A stretch of 64,000 bases of DNA, taken from positions 1 through 64,000 of the forward strand of contig NZ_JAUFQV010000043.1 in assembly GCF_030409945.1 (NCBI RefSeq), written 5' to 3'. The notes beneath the pieces are model-generated. The model had not been told where the DNA came from. It saw only the letters and a list, made by a program, of their open reading frames with translations, and did no database searches. Each line of letters starts with the position of its first letter. The first letter of the stretch is position 1. Position numbers and translations under genes: made by a program. Below, in pieces: positions 26,637-36,377 of the stretch. The DNA is from Vibrio tapetis subsp. quintayensis (GTDB taxonomy: Bacteria; Pseudomonadota; Gammaproteobacteria; Enterobacterales; Vibrionaceae).

Positions 26637-28721
26637 ATGAATAGGAAGTTTATTGGATTCGCGTTGTGTATCTGCTTAGGGTGGTCATCTGCGGTGTTAG
26701 CAGAGCACGAGGCAGTGGATACCTTAGATTTGGAATCCCTAATGGACTCGGATATTCAATTAACTTCGGTTATGAGGAGGTTGCAATCTGCGCGTGAAAC
26801 AGCTGCCTCTACATACATTCTATCGGGTAAAGAAATTCTGAGTTCAGGGGTGACTTCGATACCGCAGGCTTTAACGCTCGTTCCAGGGCTTCAAGTCAGA
26901 AAAATCGATAACAATCTGTGGGCTATTACCAGCCGTTCTTCCGCCAGTCGCTATGCGAGTAAGTTGTTGGTATTAGTCGATGGACAAAGTATCTACGATC
27001 CTATTCAAGCTGGTGTAAAGTGGGAAAACATTAATCTCCCACTAATGGATGTCGATAAGATCGAAGTCATTCGTGGCCAAGGGAGCTTGCTTTGGGGAAG
27101 CAATGCAACCAACGGTGTGATTAATATTATCACTAAGCACAGTGAGGATACTCGTCAACTAACGGTTCAAGCGACCAAAGGAAACGAGCTGAATTACGAT
27201 CTGACTGCGCGCTATGGCAGTGATATTGGTGGACTCGGGTCTTTTAATCTTCATGCAATGAGTAAAGATGTTCAGGCGTCGGATCGTAGTCATCAAGATC
27301 TTGTGGCGAATGATACTGGGCGCGTAGATAGCGTTGGTGGCCGATTAGATCTCAATATTAATGACCACCTTTTTACTTTGTTTAAAGCCCATTATCAACA
27401 CATGACTTATGGCAGTAATGTCGCTCTTCCAAATCTAACGACCAACAAAAATGAATTTGCTAAAGCTGAAGACGATAAAGATGCTTATAGCTTTATGTCA
27501 AGAACCGATCATATTATCAGCGAAACTGCGAGCCAAATGGTTCAGATTGCTTATACCTATGATAAGCATGACAGTCGACATTACAAAGAAAATAAGAAAA
27601 CGTTTGATTTTGATTATCAAATGAATGCTATTTATGGTGATGTTCAGTTTGATTGGGGGGCCAATTACCGTTACATCGACTTAGAGGTTGAAAATACCGA
27701 TTACTTGTCCCTTCTGTCTGATCTGGATGCGATGGAACAATTTGGTGCGTTTGCGCAATTTCAGATGGACCTTGTCCCTGATTCTTTGAAGTTGGTCATC
27801 GGTAACAAATCCGAGCACAATGATTTTACAGGTTGGGAACACCAACCCAGTGCCAAGTTGATATGGCTTGTAGATAGTAAAAACACCCTGTGGGGATCGC
27901 TGTCTCGAGGGGTTCGGATCCCGTCCGTTATCGAGTATAACGCGTCATTTAAAGCAGGAGGATTGTCAGTAGCAAGTCTATTGTCATCAGTTAATCCAAC
28001 GTTGGCGAATGCTTTGCCCTCAGACATAGCTGATTTTCGAATTGAAAGGTTGGTTGCGGGGAATGAAAATATTGAGGCTGAAAAATCCATCTCTAAAGAA
28101 CTCGGCTATCGGTACTCAGAGAACCGTTGGAACGTCGACCTTTCCCTGTTTCATACTGAAACCAACAACGTGGTGGCGGTTGAGAGTAGCTTATCGCCTT
28201 ATTCTGTCGAGCAACTCATTCAAGCGTATTTAACGGACATTACGTCACTGCCTGGGTATTTATCTTCATCGACTCTAACAACCATGTTCGTTTCTGGTGG
28301 AAAACTCACAACCTACGGTGGCGAACTGGTTATAGGTAGGCAGATCACACCGAGAATCAAAGGTGAATTTGGTTATAGCTACACGGATCAAAAGTACGAC
28401 TTACCCTCTAAAGTGAATACAGCGATAGGCTTTAGCACTGTCCTAGAACAATATCTTTTGAAAATGTCGGCGTCAGTGAACGAGTCGCATACATTATTTA
28501 GTATGTTGAGGTATGAAAAAAGCGCAGCTTACCGAACAGAAGATTATTATGCGCTTGACCTAAGTTGGCGTTGGCAGGTGTCACCTTTGGTGGTATTTGG
28601 CCTGACAGGAAACAACTTAGTTCATGGTGAAATGTTGGAGTTTAAAAATGTCAATGAATTTTATGTACAACCGACGTATGTGGAACCATCAGTGATGGCG
28701 AACGTATTGGTAAACTTTTAA
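26637..28721 (+). CDS. TonB-dependent outer-membrane receptor, signalling operon
   Basis: A 694-residue receptor from the ATG at 26637, which begins a normal signal peptide (RKFIGFALCICLGWSSAVLA). A TTG at 26610 with a better spaced AGGA would add nine residues. The plug domain runs from about 50 to 170 (PQALTLVPGLQVRKI; LVLVDGQSIYDP; IEVIRGQGSLLWGSNATNGVINIITK). The rest is a 22-strand barrel ending in Phe. The ligand is unknown. It is immediately followed by YfiR-like and GGDEF-EAL genes, so it probably feeds a signal rather than only a nutrient. Confidence 0.9.
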   Translation: MNRKFIGFALCICLGWSSAVLAEHEAVDTLDLESLMDSDIQLTSVMRRLQSARETAASTYILSGKEILSSGVTSIPQALTLVPGLQVRKIDNNLWAITSRSSASRYASKLLVLVDGQSIYDPIQAGVKWENINLPLMDVDKIEVIRGQGSLLWGSNATNGVINIITKHSEDTRQLTVQATKGNELNYDLTARYGSDIGGLGSFNLHAMSKDVQASDRSHQDLVANDTGRVDSVGGRLDLNINDHLFTLFKAHYQHMTYGSNVALPNLTTNKNEFAKAEDDKDAYSFMSRTDHIISETASQMVQIAYTYDKHDSRHYKENKKTFDFDYQMNAIYGDVQFDWGANYRYIDLEVENTDYLSLLSDLDAMEQFGAFAQFQMDLVPDSLKLVIGNKSEHNDFTGWEHQPSAKLIWLVDSKNTLWGSLSRGVRIPSVIEYNASFKAGGLSVASLLSSVNPTLANALPSDIADFRIERLVAGNENIEAEKSISKELGYRYSENRWNVDLSLFHTETNNVVAVESSLSPYSVEQLIQAYLTDITSLPGYLSSSTLTTMFVSGGKLTTYGGELVIGRQITPRIKGEFGYSYTDQKYDLPSKVNTAIGFSTVLEQYLLKMSASVNESHTLFSMLRYEKSAAYRTEDYYALDLSWRWQVSPLVVFGLTGNNLVHGEMLEFKNVNEFYVQPTYVEPSVMANVLVNF

Positions 28722-28728
28722 CTTGCTG

Positions 28729-29253
28729 ATGAGGGGAAGCAACAGACTCTTCGCCTGCATATCGCTCATATTCTCTTTGACTATGAGTAGCTGTGCGTGC
28801 GCGATGGAAAGGGAATATGCACTAAAAGCAGGCTTTTTATATAATTTCGCACGCTATAGTGACGGCGATTGGTTTGACCCTAGTGTTAATGACGCATATA
28901 CCCTATGTAGCCCTGATGCAGAATTTGTACGAGTGGCTAAGCAAACATTACAAGGGCAATTAGTTAAATCTCGCCCGGTCAGCGTAATTCAAGTCGACAG
29001 CCCTTCAATCCAATGCAATTCGTTGTTTTTGACTCATGCTCAGGGCCATCAATTCGTCAATGACGTTTCGTTTAAACATACCATGTTGGTGGGGCAGGAA
29101 GACGGTTTTGCGGCTAAAGGAGGACATATTAACTTTTTCATCGCAGGTGGAAAGATTCGTTTTGAGGTCAGCCCCGATAATTTAGCGAAAGCAGGCATTA
29201 AATTGAGTGCAAAAGTGCTTCGTATTGGACGAATTGTTGATGGGAGCAAATAG
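28729..29253 (+). CDS. YfiR-family (DUF4154) periplasmic protein
   Basis: A 174-residue exported protein (signal peptide ending near SSCACA). The DUF4154 pattern is clear: EYALKAGFLYNFARYSDGDW, YTLCSPDAE (C60), SIQCNSLFL (C96), VGQEDGFAAKGGHINFFIAGGKIRFEVS and a C-terminal LSAKVLRIGRIV. In Pseudomonas YfiR a redox-sensitive protein represses the diguanylate cyclase YfiN; the two cysteines here match its conserved pair, while a second pair is missing. It starts seven bases after the receptor stop and ends two bases before the GGDEF-EAL gene. Its partner is therefore very probably that protein. Confidence 0.88.
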   Translation: MRGSNRLFACISLIFSLTMSSCACAMEREYALKAGFLYNFARYSDGDWFDPSVNDAYTLCSPDAEFVRVAKQTLQGQLVKSRPVSVIQVDSPSIQCNSLFLTHAQGHQFVNDVSFKHTMLVGQEDGFAAKGGHINFFIAGGKIRFEVSPDNLAKAGIKLSAKVLRIGRIVDGSK

Positions 29254-29255
29254 TC

Positions 29256-31313
29256 ATGCTTAAGAAACGATTTGCCAGAAAGCCGATACGATCGAAATTG
29301 ATTGTATTTTTAATGCTGTCTGCCGCGCTATCAACGGTGGTAACGTCAATCGTTTTTTCAGCCTATGAACTCAAGACCACCAAAAGCACTGAAATCAGTC
29401 GTATTGTTTCCATTGCCGATATTTTAGCACCAAGCCTTACCGCCGCATTGTTGTTTGACGACAGTGATACCGCGAAAGAACTGATTGCCCCGTTTAAAAA
29501 ACAGGCTGGGATCATTGATGTTATCGTGTTGAATAAATATGGTGATGTCTTTTATTCATCAGAAAGACGTTTGTCTCTAACAAAGCCTCAAATTGGCAGT
29601 TTAAACCAAATTACAACACCGTTGAGTTTAGATGACACACTTCATGGTGAGCTGGTCGTTTTCAGCGATGATACCGTGGTTGCGAAGCATGTATCTTTCT
29701 ACATAAAAACACTGGTATCCATGTTGTTGTTCTCGCTGTTTGTTAGTTTGATAGTGTCTTTGTACCTAAGCCGAATTTTTACTAATCCTATTTTGTCATT
29801 AGCCGATATTGCCAATCGAGTAACAAAAAGTAATGACTACACATTGAGAGCGAGAACAACAAATCAAGATGAACTAGGCGCTCTGACCGACTGTTTTAAT
29901 TCAATGCTAGAGACCATTGATGAGCGTGAACAAGTGCTAGAATTTCAAGTACAAGAGCGAACTAATCAGCTAGAAATTGCTAATACTCAACTGAAGGTGG
30001 CAAATAATCAGCTTACAGAGCAGGCCTTTCACGATCCATTATCCAATTTACCTAACCGCCGTTACCTGCTAGAACGGATGGATGACTTAATTAAAGATCC
30101 CAGCGTACATGCGTTTTCTCTGATGTATCTAGATCTTGATGGGTTCAAAATCATCAATGACTCCCTAGGACATGATGCAGGCGATGAGTTAATTAAGTTA
30201 GCAACAATTCGTATACGAGATGCAATCCGTAGTGAAGATACGTTAGCCCGTCTTGGTGGTGATGAATTCACCGTATTACTCAATGAAGAATGCAGTCGAG
30301 AAGTGTTGAGCCAGATAGCAGATAACATTCGATTCCAATTGACTAAGCCGTTTTTCATTAAAGATGAGCAAGTACGGGTGACGGCCAGTATAGGCATTAG
30401 TTGCTACCCTGAAGCGGGGAATGCCGCTGATGACGTGGTAAAAAAAGCCGATATTGCTATGTATGTTGCCAAGGATGAGGGGCGGAATACGTTCCGCTTC
30501 TTTGAACCGCCGATGCTGCAAAAAGTCCAAAATAAAAAGAGAATGTTGGATGATTTACGTAAAGGGCTTGAAAAAGGTGAATTTGAGGTCTATTACCAAC
30601 CAATAATGAATTTAGCCACAGGGAATATGGACAAAGTCGAATCCTTAATTCGTTGGAATCACCCGGGGCTAGGGCAAGTATTACCAGTGGACTTCATTAC
30701 ATTGGCCGAAGAAACGGGCTTAATTAATGAGATCGGAATCTGGGTGAGCGAGACCGCAATTGCGTCTATTAAGCGACTACGCCGCCAGTATGATTCAAAC
30801 TTGAAAGTAGCTATTAACGTCTCCCCCCATCAATTTAAAAGAGAGAGCGAATGGCTGGTGTGTTTTCATGATTCAATGAAAAAATACGATGTAGACGAAA
30901 GAGCCGTCACCTTGGAAATTACAGAGCACCTCTTAATGAGCAGTGATGACTATACGCTCAATTTATTAAAAGAGCTTAAAGATATTGGCATCGAAATAGC
31001 GATTGACGACTTTGGCGTTGGTTATTCATCTTTGTCCTACTTACAGCAAATGAAAACCGATGTACTGAAGATTGATCGAAGTTTTGTCCAGTCAATGCAA
31101 TACGACGCAGCCAGCCAAACTTTATGCCAAACCATCATTATCATGGCGAGAAACTTGGGGATGAAAGTCGTTGCGGAGGGGATTGAAACAAAAGAGCAAT
31201 TGGAACTACTGACCAGTTATGGGTGCCACTATGGACAAGGTTTCTATTTGGCTTCACCAATGAATTATCAAGACTTAGAACGAGTACTACAAAGGAAATT
31301 GACGGTAGAATAA
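29256..31313 (+). CDS. Membrane HAMP-GGDEF-EAL c-di-GMP enzyme (YfiN-like N-terminus)
   Basis: A 685-residue protein: membrane helix about 17-37, periplasmic sensor to about 145, second helix about 150-170, HAMP to about 228, GGDEF and EAL domains. The cyclase site GGDEF is intact at 334-338 and an inhibitory RxxD site (RSED) precedes it. The phosphodiesterase site reads ESL (462-464) in place of EAL but keeps its Glu, and the downstream INVSPHQF, LEITEH, DDFGVGYSS, KIDRSFV and AEGIET motifs. Both activities may be possible. The periplasmic part is the expected target of the YfiR-like protein encoded just upstream. Confidence 0.92.
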   Translation: MLKKRFARKPIRSKLIVFLMLSAALSTVVTSIVFSAYELKTTKSTEISRIVSIADILAPSLTAALLFDDSDTAKELIAPFKKQAGIIDVIVLNKYGDVFYSSERRLSLTKPQIGSLNQITTPLSLDDTLHGELVVFSDDTVVAKHVSFYIKTLVSMLLFSLFVSLIVSLYLSRIFTNPILSLADIANRVTKSNDYTLRARTTNQDELGALTDCFNSMLETIDEREQVLEFQVQERTNQLEIANTQLKVANNQLTEQAFHDPLSNLPNRRYLLERMDDLIKDPSVHAFSLMYLDLDGFKIINDSLGHDAGDELIKLATIRIRDAIRSEDTLARLGGDEFTVLLNEECSREVLSQIADNIRFQLTKPFFIKDEQVRVTASIGISCYPEAGNAADDVVKKADIAMYVAKDEGRNTFRFFEPPMLQKVQNKKRMLDDLRKGLEKGEFEVYYQPIMNLATGNMDKVESLIRWNHPGLGQVLPVDFITLAEETGLINEIGIWVSETAIASIKRLRRQYDSNLKVAINVSPHQFKRESEWLVCFHDSMKKYDVDERAVTLEITEHLLMSSDDYTLNLLKELKDIGIEIAIDDFGVGYSSLSYLQQMKTDVLKIDRSFVQSMQYDAASQTLCQTIIIMARNLGMKVVAEGIETKEQLELLTSYGCHYGQGFYLASPMNYQDLERVLQRKLTVE

Positions 31314-31341
31314 GCTTGCTCAGCCATTCTAATCTCGTAGT

Positions 31342-31389
31342 TTGGATATCTGCAATATCCAAGGCTCGGTGTAATCGCACCGAGCCTTG
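31342..31389. terminator. Two overlapping hairpins between convergent genes
   Basis: TTGGATAT/ATATCCAA (31342-31362) shares three bases with a perfect 12-bp stem, CAAGGCTCGGTG/CACCGAGCCTTG (31360-31389). They lie between the GGDEF-EAL gene and the convergent GST gene and probably end both transcripts, although no T-run follows. Confidence 0.6.
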
Positions 31390-31399
31390 CTATGAGGGA

Positions 31400-32047
31400 T
31401 TACACTTCGTCTCCGGCCTCATCTTCTACCACGATGTCCGTTTCTAAGCTCGCCTCACTTAACCACTGTTGTATCGCTGCGCTGTTGAGCACTTTTTGTT
31501 GATACTGGCGTGCTTTATCTGACAACGGAATTTGATAGGTCTCGATGCGCAGCGCCAAAGGAGCGTACATCGCATCAGCGATAGACCACTCGCCAAATAA
31601 CCAACCATCTGGATGAAGCGTCATTTGCTCTGACCACATGGCGTCGATTCTCGCCAGCTCTAGGTTTGCGCCTTGGCTTAAGGTAACACGACGTTTGCCT
31701 CGGCAGTTCATTGGTAATTCATTGCGGATGGCAAAAAATCCGGAATGCATTTCACAGGCTAGCGCTCTTGCTTTCGCTCGTTGTGATGCCTCGGCAGGCC
31801 ATGCAGCGCCCGAAAGCATGGTTTCATTGACGTATTCCAGTATGGCTAATGAATCCCAGACGACGACCTCATTATCCACCAGTGCTGGCACTTTAGCCGC
31901 AGGGGTGATCTTCTGCAGCGAGTGATAAAAATCGTCGGTGAACAATTTGAGTTTCGTGACGTCTACTTTCACGTTGAATTGCGAAAAAATAAGCCATGCG
32001 CGCAGTGACCAGCTCGAATAATTTTGATTTCCAATATAAAGCTGCAT
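31400..32047 (-). CDS. Glutathione S-transferase family protein
   Basis: A 215-residue protein with a thioredoxin-like N-terminal domain (QLYIGNQNYSSWSLRAW; the Ser pair is at the usual catalytic position; KVPALVDNEVVVWDSLAILEYVNE binds glutathione) and an all-helical C-terminal domain with LFGEWSIADAMYAPLA. It conjugates or reduces substrates with glutathione. The divergent LysR gene at 32182 is its likely regulator. The acidic C-terminal tail (EDEAGDEV) is unusual. Confidence 0.9.
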   Translation of the reverse strand: MQLYIGNQNYSSWSLRAWLIFSQFNVKVDVTKLKLFTDDFYHSLQKITPAAKVPALVDNEVVVWDSLAILEYVNETMLSGAAWPAEASQRAKARALACEMHSGFFAIRNELPMNCRGKRRVTLSQGANLELARIDAMWSEQMTLHPDGWLFGEWSIADAMYAPLALRIETYQIPLSDKARQYQQKVLNSAAIQQWLSEASLETDIVVEDEAGDEV

Positions 32048-32181
32048 ACGAATCTCCCTAGGTATGTTGTGGCTAAAATGTCCTGCCTGGTTGAATTCTA
32101 GATTAAGGGATTGTTATTTTTTGCACTAACGGATAGTTTTAATATGACTCATTAATAAAAACGATGGATTGAAAGCGAAGA

Positions 32182-33012
32182 ATGGATATTGATGCGCTAC
32201 GTAGCTTTTTAGCATTTGTAGAAACCGGCAGCTTTACACGAGCCGCTAAACAAATAAGCCGAACCCAATCCGCTTTTAGTGCTCAAATGCGAAAGCTTGA
32301 AGACGAAACCGGATCGACGTTGTTTGAAAAGGATGGCCGTAATTTAGCGCTCAGCGAGGCCGGCCTGCGCTTAAGTACTCATGCTCAGGATCTGGTGCTA
32401 TTGCATGATGATGCACTATCGAAAATGAAGCGGCATCAAGACAAACGGGCACTGAAGCTAGGTTGCCCTGAAGACTATAATGAAACCATTCTGCCAACGC
32501 TTGTTGCCGCACTGCAAGCATCAGAGCCAACATGTTCCATTCAAATATTCAGTGAGCCAAGCTGCCATCTAAGGCATAAATTAGATGTAGGAGAACTGGA
32601 TGCGGCCATTTTAACGCGCTCTCCCGATAGCGAAGAGGGTTATTGGCTTGTTGCTGACCAAGGTGTATGGATTGCCGCTTCAGACTTTCGTTATGATGAG
32701 CAGCAGCCCTTGCCTTTAGTTTTGTTTCAAGCCGATTGTAAATACCACGCCGCAGCGATTGATGGCTTGAATAAACGCGCGACCCCATACCAATTATTAG
32801 CATGCTGCAATACCGCTTCAGCTCAACGCTCTCTGGTTCGTAAACGCCTAGGAGTTGGTGCTATGGGGCGATTAAGCGTAAGCGCGGATCTCACCATTAT
32901 CGAAGACATGCCAGCATTGCCGGCTGTGGATATCGTTTTGGCGGTATCTTCAAAAGGGCACCCACTATTGAGTCAGCCCTTTTTACAGCAACTCGAAGGC
33001 ATGTTTCACTAA
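32182..33012 (+). CDS. LysR-family transcriptional regulator
   Basis: A 276-residue LysR protein beginning MDIDALRSFLAFVETGSFTRAAKQ with a typical recognition helix (RTQSAFSAQMRKLEDETG). It is divergent from the GST gene over 134 bp. The C-terminal effector domain is somewhat short. The target and effector are inferred from position only. Confidence 0.92.
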   Translation: MDIDALRSFLAFVETGSFTRAAKQISRTQSAFSAQMRKLEDETGSTLFEKDGRNLALSEAGLRLSTHAQDLVLLHDDALSKMKRHQDKRALKLGCPEDYNETILPTLVAALQASEPTCSIQIFSEPSCHLRHKLDVGELDAAILTRSPDSEEGYWLVADQGVWIAASDFRYDEQQPLPLVLFQADCKYHAAAIDGLNKRATPYQLLACCNTASAQRSLVRKRLGVGAMGRLSVSADLTIIEDMPALPAVDIVLAVSSKGHPLLSQPFLQQLEGMFH

Positions 33013-33019
33013 CCTTGAG

Positions 33020-34174
33020 TTACCATGCACCACCAAATTGGATATAAGTTGTGGTTTCTTCCGGGCCTACAGCCACATCTAAACCCGACGTAAGCCCAAG
33101 TTGACGTGCAATAAGGTATCGAAACCCGGCACCTTTGACGTTGTGATAGGTCGCATTCGATAGGCTTTGGTTGTTATTAAATGCAGTGCCTGTGCCCGCA
33201 AAACCGAGTACAGTCCAGCGATCATCAATATCGTAACTTAACTCAGCCTCAACCAGAGCCGTGTTGTCACCTTGATAACGCATCATGGCAATGCCGCGCA
33301 TATCAATTGATGGTGAAGCATAAAACGGGTAAGGGGATTCACCTCTTATTGATTTAGCATCGCCTCGTAAACCCAGTCCCCACTTTTCTGATAAACGTTT
33401 ATAGTGTGTGGCATGAGCGTGCCAAATTTGATAGTAACTTTGTGCGCCAAATGCTTTAGCATGAGTGGTTGCAGCTATGCCAGCCTTAGTGCCACTGGTT
33501 GGTGAAAACTGGTTATTTCTGTCGTCGTAAGTCAGTTTAATGCCTAAGCCGCCATCTTTCACAGCAACAGGGCCTGTTTGCCCAAGCTCTGGGATGAACT
33601 CAGAAAAATCAAATTTAGTATCGGAGTTGGTATAGGTGTAGTTAGCGCCAACGAAGAAATTGGATTGACCAATACGCAGCTCGATGTCTTGAAAGAAATG
33701 CACGGCTTTGGCGTTAAATTTAACGGCGTTATCGTTTTCATAAAACTTCATGTTGATGTCTGCGCCAAATAAGCCGCCTAGGTAACGAATGTTGTCGTTG
33801 TTCCAATTACCTGAATGAAAGCCACCGTACAGTTTTGTGCCATTGTCTGTCGCAATACCCACTAGCCCTGACACGCTCGTTGGAATATCAGCTACATGTT
33901 CACCTGATAAACGCCTTTCTTTTCGTTCGTCAGATTCATGGAAAAAGAGCAATGCTGCCCCACCGCCCACACCGATAGCTGGGTCGCTGATCATAACCGG
34001 AATAGGCAAAAAACCAGCGGCGTTATCCAATATGTATTGGCTCGCATCCAGTCTTCCATCGATAGGGTCGGTAAATTGCTCCATAAGACTCGCATTACCC
34101 GTCAAAGGCAATCCTAATAGTGCAAGCAGCAAGCTTTTCCCTAGCAGTGGCTGTTTATCGGTTTGAAAGGACAT
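33020..34174 (-). CDS. Omp85/BamA-TamA C-terminal-like outer-membrane barrel
   Basis: A 384-residue protein with a signal peptide (cleavage after about residue 29) and no POTRA repeats. The barrel carries the family signatures GGLGIKLTYDDRNNQFSPTSGTKAGI and a C-terminal RYLIARQLGLTSGLDVAVGPEETTTYI, ending in Trp. Full-length BamA and TamA insert or transport outer-membrane proteins; this short form lacks the POTRA arm, so its function is unclear. It is convergent with the LysR gene and divergent from the SYLF gene. Confidence 0.82.
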   Translation of the reverse strand: MSFQTDKQPLLGKSLLLALLGLPLTGNASLMEQFTDPIDGRLDASQYILDNAAGFLPIPVMISDPAIGVGGGAALLFFHESDERKERRLSGEHVADIPTSVSGLVGIATDNGTKLYGGFHSGNWNNDNIRYLGGLFGADINMKFYENDNAVKFNAKAVHFFQDIELRIGQSNFFVGANYTYTNSDTKFDFSEFIPELGQTGPVAVKDGGLGIKLTYDDRNNQFSPTSGTKAGIAATTHAKAFGAQSYYQIWHAHATHYKRLSEKWGLGLRGDAKSIRGESPYPFYASPSIDMRGIAMMRYQGDNTALVEAELSYDIDDRWTVLGFAGTGTAFNNNQSLSNATYHNVKGAGFRYLIARQLGLTSGLDVAVGPEETTTYIQFGGAW

Positions 34175-34328
34175 TTTATGTTCTCAGTGCATAATCGAAA
34201 CACAAATATACTGCGTGGAGTAAATACTCTCCAATCAGTTCCTATTCGCTTTTCTAATAGGACCTGACTATCAACGATTCGGATAGCTTCTGTATTGTGG
34301 CAAACCCACATAATCAGGATATGCCCAA

Positions 34329-35039
34329 ATGATACGCTTACTTACGACTCGGATACTCACCATAGCGCTTGTTCTCACTGGCGGTTTACTTTCCAAGGCG
34401 GTGCTTGCGGGTGACGTTCATCATCAAGCATTTTCACTAACGGAAAGGGCTCAGGCACAGTTAGAGGACTTTGATGATAATGAGCGTTGGAACTCGGTAA
34501 AAAATACGGTCGGATCGGCCAAAGCGATTTTGATCATGCCTGACGGCGGCCAACTTGGTTACCTGTTGGGGACTCAGTGGGGCAAAGGGATCATTATGGC
34601 TCGAAAAAACCAAACCTGGAGCGCGCCCCTGTTTGTCGACATGCGAAGTTATATGCTCGGATTAGTGATTGGTGGACAAAAAGTAAGCGGCATTGGTATT
34701 TTATTGGATGACCATTATCTCGACATGTTAACCAGTGAATCGATGAAAATCAGTGCTACTGGAGACCTAACGTTAGGCCGGGGGGTGAGTGGAAAAGTGG
34801 TGGCAGGAACCAGCGGTATCTCAACTTTGATGGTTTCGCAAAATACCGGGGCGTATTTTGGAGGAAGCGTTGACACATTTAAAATCAAGCCAGATACGTT
34901 ACTTAACCAAGCTATTTACGGCGATCAATTCACACCGCGAATGATTTTAGAAAAATTTGAAGAGCAGCCATTATTACCTGTTCAGCAAATTCAAACCAAA
35001 CTAAGCCAAATTGCCTACGATTCCGTTTTTTCTGAGTGA
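34329..35039 (+). CDS. Exported SYLF-domain (Ysc84-like) protein
   Basis: A 236-residue protein with a signal peptide (TTRILTIALVLTGGLLSKAVLA) and a SYLF domain from about 60 to 215 (SAKAILIMPDGGQLGYLLGTQWGKGIIMARK; FVDMRSYMLGLVIGGQKVSGIGILL). SYLF proteins bind lipids, phosphoinositides in eukaryotes; the bacterial role is unknown. It is divergent from the Omp85-like gene, which is consistent with a shared envelope role. Confidence 0.85.
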   Translation: MIRLLTTRILTIALVLTGGLLSKAVLAGDVHHQAFSLTERAQAQLEDFDDNERWNSVKNTVGSAKAILIMPDGGQLGYLLGTQWGKGIIMARKNQTWSAPLFVDMRSYMLGLVIGGQKVSGIGILLDDHYLDMLTSESMKISATGDLTLGRGVSGKVVAGTSGISTLMVSQNTGAYFGGSVDTFKIKPDTLLNQAIYGDQFTPRMILEKFEEQPLLPVQQIQTKLSQIAYDSVFSE

Positions 35040-35256
35040 TTTAGATCACGAATTTAGTATGTCTTTTTCCTAAGCTTTGGTCAATGGCAGCTATATAAAG
35101 CAATGACTTAGAGGGAAGTATTGAGGTACATCAAAAAAATCACACAGTGGATGTCTAACCTATTCGATTTTTAAATGGTAAGTAATTCAAAGTATATATA
35201 AAAGCTGAATATGATGGCGGGGAATCGTTAAACAATTCCCTCGGAGGGGACTTATC

Positions 35257-36372
35257 ATGCGTACATCAGCCAAATTACTTATTGCAACGATGCCTTTCAC
35301 GCTTCTCGCGTGTAATAGCCAAACTCAACATGAACCAGATATCGCTCAAGCACTGCCACAAGTCAGTGTTTTAACTCTTGCGATGCAACAGGCTCCTCAA
35401 ACTGAACAGTTTGTTGGGAAAACCCAAGCCACTGAAAAAGTCGATATTGTTCCCAAGGTTTCCGGTTACCTTGTATCTCGAAACTTTGTTGAAGGTGACG
35501 TAGTCGAAAAAGGGGCGCTGTTGTATCAAATCGATCCTGTTCCATTCCAAATAGAAGTCGATAGACGAACCGCCACGCTTGCACAAATGGACGCTCAATT
35601 TCAAATTGCCGACAAAAAGTTGGTCAAAGCTAAGCAGTTGGTGAAGAACAATGCGCTCACAGAAATAGAGCTTGATCAAATTGAAGCGGAAAGACGTGAG
35701 TTAGAAGCTCAAGTTCATGCGGCTTTGGCGGATCTTAATCGTGCAAAACTGGATCTTTCGTATACTCAAATCACCGCACCGTTTGAAGGTATTGTTGGGG
35801 CAAGTAACGTAAGCCCTGGTAGCCTTGTTGGGCCAAGTAATCCTGCAATGACGCGTTTGGTCAGTAACCAAAATATGTACGTGAACATCCAGCTGGATGA
35901 AAAGCAGTATCTAAATGATCTTCAGGACAAAGCCCAAAGAAATCTAGATATCGTTGCTCCTGAGATTAGCTTGAAGCTTTCTAATGGCGTTGATTACAAG
36001 CAGCCTGGAGAGATTAATTTCATAGATAATCGAGTAGACAGTTCAAACGGTACCATCACTTTTCGAGTTATCTTTCCTAACCCTGATTCACTGTTAGTTC
36101 CGGGGCAATTCGTCACATTAGTAACAACCGACTCTCAAAGCGACCTTAAAATTGTTATCCCACAAAGTGCTGTTCAAGAAGATCAGCGCGGCCGCTATGT
36201 GTTGACTGTTAATGAGGAAAGCCTCATTGAATCTAAGTACATCCAACTGGGTGAAAGGCTTGATCAAAACTGGATAGTTGAATCTGGTTTGGATGCGGGA
36301 GAGCAGTTGATTGTGAAAGGACTTCAGCAGGCTCGTCCAGGTCTTGAAGCTAACGTAATCAGTAAGGGGTAA
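35257..36372 (+). CDS. RND efflux periplasmic adaptor lipoprotein
   Basis: A 371-residue membrane-fusion protein. The lipobox LLAC puts the acylated Cys at residue 19. The lipoyl halves (KVDIVPKVSGYLVSRNFVEGDVVEKGALLYQIDP; DLSYTQITAPFEGIVG) flank a hairpin rich in Glu and Lys, and the beta-barrel ends near residue 340. It bridges the inner-membrane pump to an outer-membrane TolC channel. It is followed five bases later by the pump gene; no outer-membrane channel gene is adjacent. Confidence 0.92.
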   Translation: MRTSAKLLIATMPFTLLACNSQTQHEPDIAQALPQVSVLTLAMQQAPQTEQFVGKTQATEKVDIVPKVSGYLVSRNFVEGDVVEKGALLYQIDPVPFQIEVDRRTATLAQMDAQFQIADKKLVKAKQLVKNNALTEIELDQIEAERRELEAQVHAALADLNRAKLDLSYTQITAPFEGIVGASNVSPGSLVGPSNPAMTRLVSNQNMYVNIQLDEKQYLNDLQDKAQRNLDIVAPEISLKLSNGVDYKQPGEINFIDNRVDSSNGTITFRVIFPNPDSLLVPGQFVTLVTTDSQSDLKIVIPQSAVQEDQRGRYVLTVNEESLIESKYIQLGERLDQNWIVESGLDAGEQLIVKGLQQARPGLEANVISKG

Positions 36373-36377
36373 TTGTC

